Assembly (NCBI GenBank): GCA_019233415.1
Contig: JAFAMK010000257.1
Coordinates: 1-16,090 of the forward strand
Reading direction: 5' to 3'
Source of the DNA: Vulcanimicrobiota bacterium
GTDB taxonomy: Bacteria; Vulcanimicrobiota; Vulcanimicrobiia; Vulcanimicrobiales; Vulcanimicrobiaceae
DNA length: 16,090 bases
Both the position numbers and the translations under genes were made by a program. Under the pieces are notes generated by a model. It had not been told where the DNA came from and ran no database searches. It worked only from the letters and a program-made list of their open reading frames with translations. Below, in pieces: positions 14,240 through 16,090 of this stretch. Numbering within the stretch: the first letter of the stretch is position 1; every line of letters begins with the position of its first letter.

Positions 14240-14253
14240 GGTACGGCCGTACC
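14240..14253. promoter_or_regulatory. Perfect 14-bp palindrome GGTACGGCCGTACC
   Basis: A perfect 14-bp palindrome 40 bp upstream of the peptide ATG at 14293. A dimeric regulator could bind it, for example the LuxR-type protein encoded downstream. It can also fold as RNA only poorly (no loop), so a DNA site is more likely. Confidence 0.4.
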
Positions 14254-14292
14254 CGCCTCACACTCGCATCCACACCGAAGGGTGAGACTGGC

Positions 14293-14496
14293 ATGATGGT
14301 ATTCTTGGCACTTCTCGTCGCGCTGCTCGGAGGTACGAACGGATCATCGCATCACACCGCGTTCACGAACCATCCCTTGACCGGCCACGTCGTCGTGACC
14401 CCGCTGGACGGAGTCTCGGGCGGTCCGTCGGTCAACGGCTGCACCGACCCGAACGGCTGCGACGACGGCGGCTCGGGCGGTCCCTCGCACCCGTGA
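14293..14496 (+). CDS. Small secreted peptide
   Basis: 67 residues from ATG 14293; ATG 14224 gives 23 extra polar residues and would place a perfect palindrome inside the frame. AAGGGTGAG ten bases before 14293 serves as ribosome site. The start MMVFLALLVALLGG is a short hydrophobic export segment without the usual lysine or arginine. The rest is polar and rich in Gly, Pro, Ser, His and Thr, with two cysteines (C50, C56 in NGCTDPNGC) that could form a small disulfide loop, and GGPS twice (43-46, 62-65). No known bacteriocin leader seen. It lies 151 bp before a LuxR-type gene, with a hairpin between. A secreted signal, an exported short protein, or a non-functional frame are all possible. Confidence 0.5.
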   Translation: MMVFLALLVALLGGTNGSSHHTAFTNHPLTGHVVVTPLDGVSGGPSVNGCTDPNGCDDGGSGGPSHP

Positions 14497-14541
14497 CGGG
14501 AAATTACTAGGCGCCGCGAACGTCTGCGGGCGTAGGGTGTT

Positions 14542-14570
14542 GGGGAGGCGCCCTTCCAGGGCGCCTCCCC
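14542..14570. terminator. 12-bp hairpin between the peptide and LuxR-type genes
   Basis: GGGGAGGCGCCC (14542-14553) and its exact reverse complement (14559-14570) flank a TTCCA loop. It starts 45 bp past the peptide stop and lies 77 bp before the next start. No T-run follows on either strand, so it could be a Rho-type or stabilising 3' hairpin, or an attenuator, rather than a classic intrinsic terminator. Confidence 0.6.
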
Positions 14571-14647
14571 CGCGTTCCCGGGAGGGTGTTTCGGCAACAG
14601 CGGCACTTCGTAAGCGCAGCGAGCGGCGCGTTACCGTTGAAGACGCG

Positions 14648-16090
14648 ATGCAGGCGTGGTTGTCCGGCGCGTTCGAACGATGCCTGGTGCTGTGCGACGC
14701 GGTCCGCGCGCGCGACGCGCGCACGCGCTTCGACGTCGCGCTGCTGCGCGCGCGGGCGCTGCTGCGCGTCGACCGCGCCGACGACGCGCTGCGCGTCACG
14801 CGCGAAGCCGCCGCGATCCCGTGCGGGACCGAAGAATCGCTCACGCTGCGGATGCTCGAAGGCGCCGCCTGGGTGCGGCGCGGTGACGTCCAGGAAGGGC
14901 TGACGATCCTGCGCGGTGCGCTGCGCGACGCCGGCGGCGCGCACGCGACCGTGCGCTCGGAGATCGCGCTGAACGTCGCGCTGGCCCATTACGCGCTGCG
15001 CGACTTCGACGCGGCGGAGCGCGCGCTCAACCTGATCGAACCCACCTCCGACATCGTGCACGCCCGCGCGTTGGAATACCGCGGCTGGATCGCGTTCACG
15101 CAGATGGAGGCCGACCGCGCGATCGCGATGTTCGCCGCCTCGTTGCGCGCGCTCGACGGCTGCCGCCACTACGACCGCTTTCTCGAAGCGAACGCGGTCC
15201 GCGCGCTCGCGCACCTTGCGGTCGAGCGGCTCGACCGCACGACGTGGGCCCTGGTCGAGGAGCGTCGCGCGCGCATCGACTGGTCGACGAGCGGGCTCGC
15301 GCAGCCGCGCTTCTGGATCGCGTACTGCGCGGCGTCGTTCGCGGCCGACGTCGACGGCGACCTCGCGCGCGCGGTGCGCGAGGCGCGCCACGCCGACGAG
15401 GTCGCCGTCGGCAGCGCGTACCGCGCGCAGGCGCTCTGCAAGCGCGCTGCGATCGCGCGGGTCGCCGGCGAGCCGCTCTCGCAGCGCGACCATGCGGAAT
15501 CCGCGATCGAGTTCTACTCCGCATCGCAGGTTCGGCCGACCGGCGACGACGCGATCGTCGCGCTGATCGTCGCCGAAGAATTGGCCGCGCTGGCTCGCAT
15601 CGAGGAAGCGCGGGTCGCGTTCGACTCCTTCACGACATTGCGGCGCACGCCGCCGACACTCTTGATGACGCACACGCCCGTGACCGAGGCCTACCGGCGT
15701 TTCGTCGAAGCGGCGATCCTCGAGGCCGAAGCCGACCGGCGCGGCGCGGCGCGGCGCTACCGCGAGGCCTTCGACCTGTACGCCGGGATCGGCTACAAGC
15801 GCCGTGCCGTCATGGCCGCACTGCGCCTGACCCGTCTGCGTCCCGACGCGAACGCCGAGGCGTACGCGCACGCCGAGACGCGGCACCTCGCCCCGCAGGC
15901 GTGGCTGCGCCGCGAGGCCGAGCGCGTCCAAATTCAAGCGATCAAGCTGACCGCGGTGCAGCGCGAGGTCCTCACGCTGATCTGTCAGGGGAAGTCGAAC
16001 CCGGAGATCGCGCGCTCGCGCCGGCGCTCGCTGCACACGATCCGCAACCTCATCGCGCGGCTGTTCGAGGTCTTCGAGGTGTCGAGCCGC
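14648..16090 (+). CDS. TPR-containing LuxR-type transcriptional regulator (3'-truncated by window edge)
   Basis: The frame is open from ATG 14648 to the last base (481 codons, no stop), so the protein continues. The ATG start gives MQAWLSGAFERCLVLCDAV; GAAGA five bases before is a weak ribosome site, and the frame upstream (to about 14580) lacks other starts. Residues 1-430 are helical with repeats such as LLRARALLRVDRADDALRV (32-50) and LNVALAHYALRDFDAAERAL (about 107-126), fitting TPR-type repeats. Residues 434-481 are the LuxR DNA-binding helix-turn-helix: LTAVQREVLTLICQGKSNPE, IARSRRRSLHTIRNLIARL, FEVFEVSSR. No receiver, PAS or ATPase domain is seen. Such regulators often sense signals through TPR and bind DNA as dimers. 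Antisense on this stretch is an open minus-strand frame that is not protein-like. Confidence 0.85.
   Translation, partial: MQAWLSGAFERCLVLCDAVRARDARTRFDVALLRARALLRVDRADDALRVTREAAAIPCGTEESLTLRMLEGAAWVRRGDVQEGLTILRGALRDAGGAHATVRSEIALNVALAHYALRDFDAAERALNLIEPTSDIVHARALEYRGWIAFTQMEADRAIAMFAASLRALDGCRHYDRFLEANAVRALAHLAVERLDRTTWALVEERRARIDWSTSGLAQPRFWIAYCAASFAADVDGDLARAVREARHADEVAVGSAYRAQALCKRAAIARVAGEPLSQRDHAESAIEFYSASQVRPTGDDAIVALIVAEELAALARIEEARVAFDSFTTLRRTPPTLLMTHTPVTEAYRRFVEAAILEAEADRRGAARRYREAFDLYAGIGYKRRAVMAALRLTRLRPDANAEAYAHAETRHLAPQAWLRREAERVQIQAIKLTAVQREVLTLICQGKSNPEIARSRRRSLHTIRNLIARLFEVFEVSSR

Larger units (their letters stand above)
13743..14292. other. Gene-poor stretch between divergent units
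   Basis: This 550-bp stretch between the Sm-like gene and the peptide gene holds only the mini Cys/His protein (13944-14117) and the palindromes near 14211 and 14240, as far as I can see. The 13743-13943 part contains a GC-alternating palindromic patch around 13818-13832 and no convincing frame. A T-run (14171-14175) followed by CCGCG/CGCGG has the wrong order for a terminator. No tRNA, 6S, SRP or RNase P signature found. Confidence 0.5.

Noticed and set aside
14507..16036. Minus-strand open frame of 509 codons
   Set aside because: It is the antisense shadow of the TPR-LuxR frame: composition is Arg/Ala/Val/Asp-biased without motifs, while the plus frame shows a clear LuxR helix-turn-helix and runs off the window.
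1..16090. tRNA, rRNA, CRISPR array, insertion sequence or phage genes
   Set aside because: No GGTTCGAATCC-type T-arm, regular spacer repeats, transposase motifs or phage structural genes were seen on either strand.

Overview
The window is GC-rich, almost fully coding bacterial DNA with frequent GTG and TTG starts and very tight gene spacing. It contains no rRNA, tRNA, CRISPR array or transposase that I can recognise. The gene set (bacterial AhcY-MetK pair, FchA-like cyclodeaminase, eIF1/SUI1-like protein, DoxX, several lineage-specific secreted proteins, a TPR-LuxR regulator) would suit an uncultivated GC-rich soil lineage such as Eremiobacterota/WPS-2 or a neighbouring phylum. That placement is only an impression; no marker gene here proves it.

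Layout. (1) 1-1330: 3' part of an MFS exporter, then a large convergent inverted repeat. (2) 1327-3213, minus strand: the methionine-salvage operon mtnB-mtnD-mtnC. (3) 3257-4371, plus: an eIF1/SUI1-like protein overlapping a TSUP-type permease, meeting a minus-strand secreted protein tail to tail at a shared CTAG. (4) 4859-7313, plus: a cyclopropane-synthase-family methyltransferase and a YcaQ/AlkX-type DNA glycosylase. (5) 7355-8032, minus: a secreted glycine-zipper protein with its own terminator. (6) 8111-10672, minus: ahcY-metK with a strong intrinsic terminator and a structured leader. (7) 10852-12920, plus: an fchA-like cyclodeaminase and an APC amino-acid permease. (8) 12917-14117, minus: DoxX, a small Sm-like-looking protein and a very short Cys/His-rich protein. 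(9) 14293-16090, plus: a 67-residue secreted peptide and the start of a TPR/LuxR regulator that runs off the window.

The metabolic theme is the S-adenosylmethionine economy. MetK makes SAM and AhcY removes the SAH left by methyltransferases such as the CFA-family enzyme. MtnB, MtnD and MtnC recycle the methylthioribose part of MTA, and FchA supplies folate one-carbon units that can remethylate homocysteine. Joint control of these units is inferred, not shown.

The least ordinary parts are the 13.7-14.65 kb region (a mini zinc-finger-like protein, a secreted peptide and palindromes beside a LuxR regulator), the ahcY leader with mutually exclusive hairpins, and the CFA-family enzyme with altered active-site ligands.
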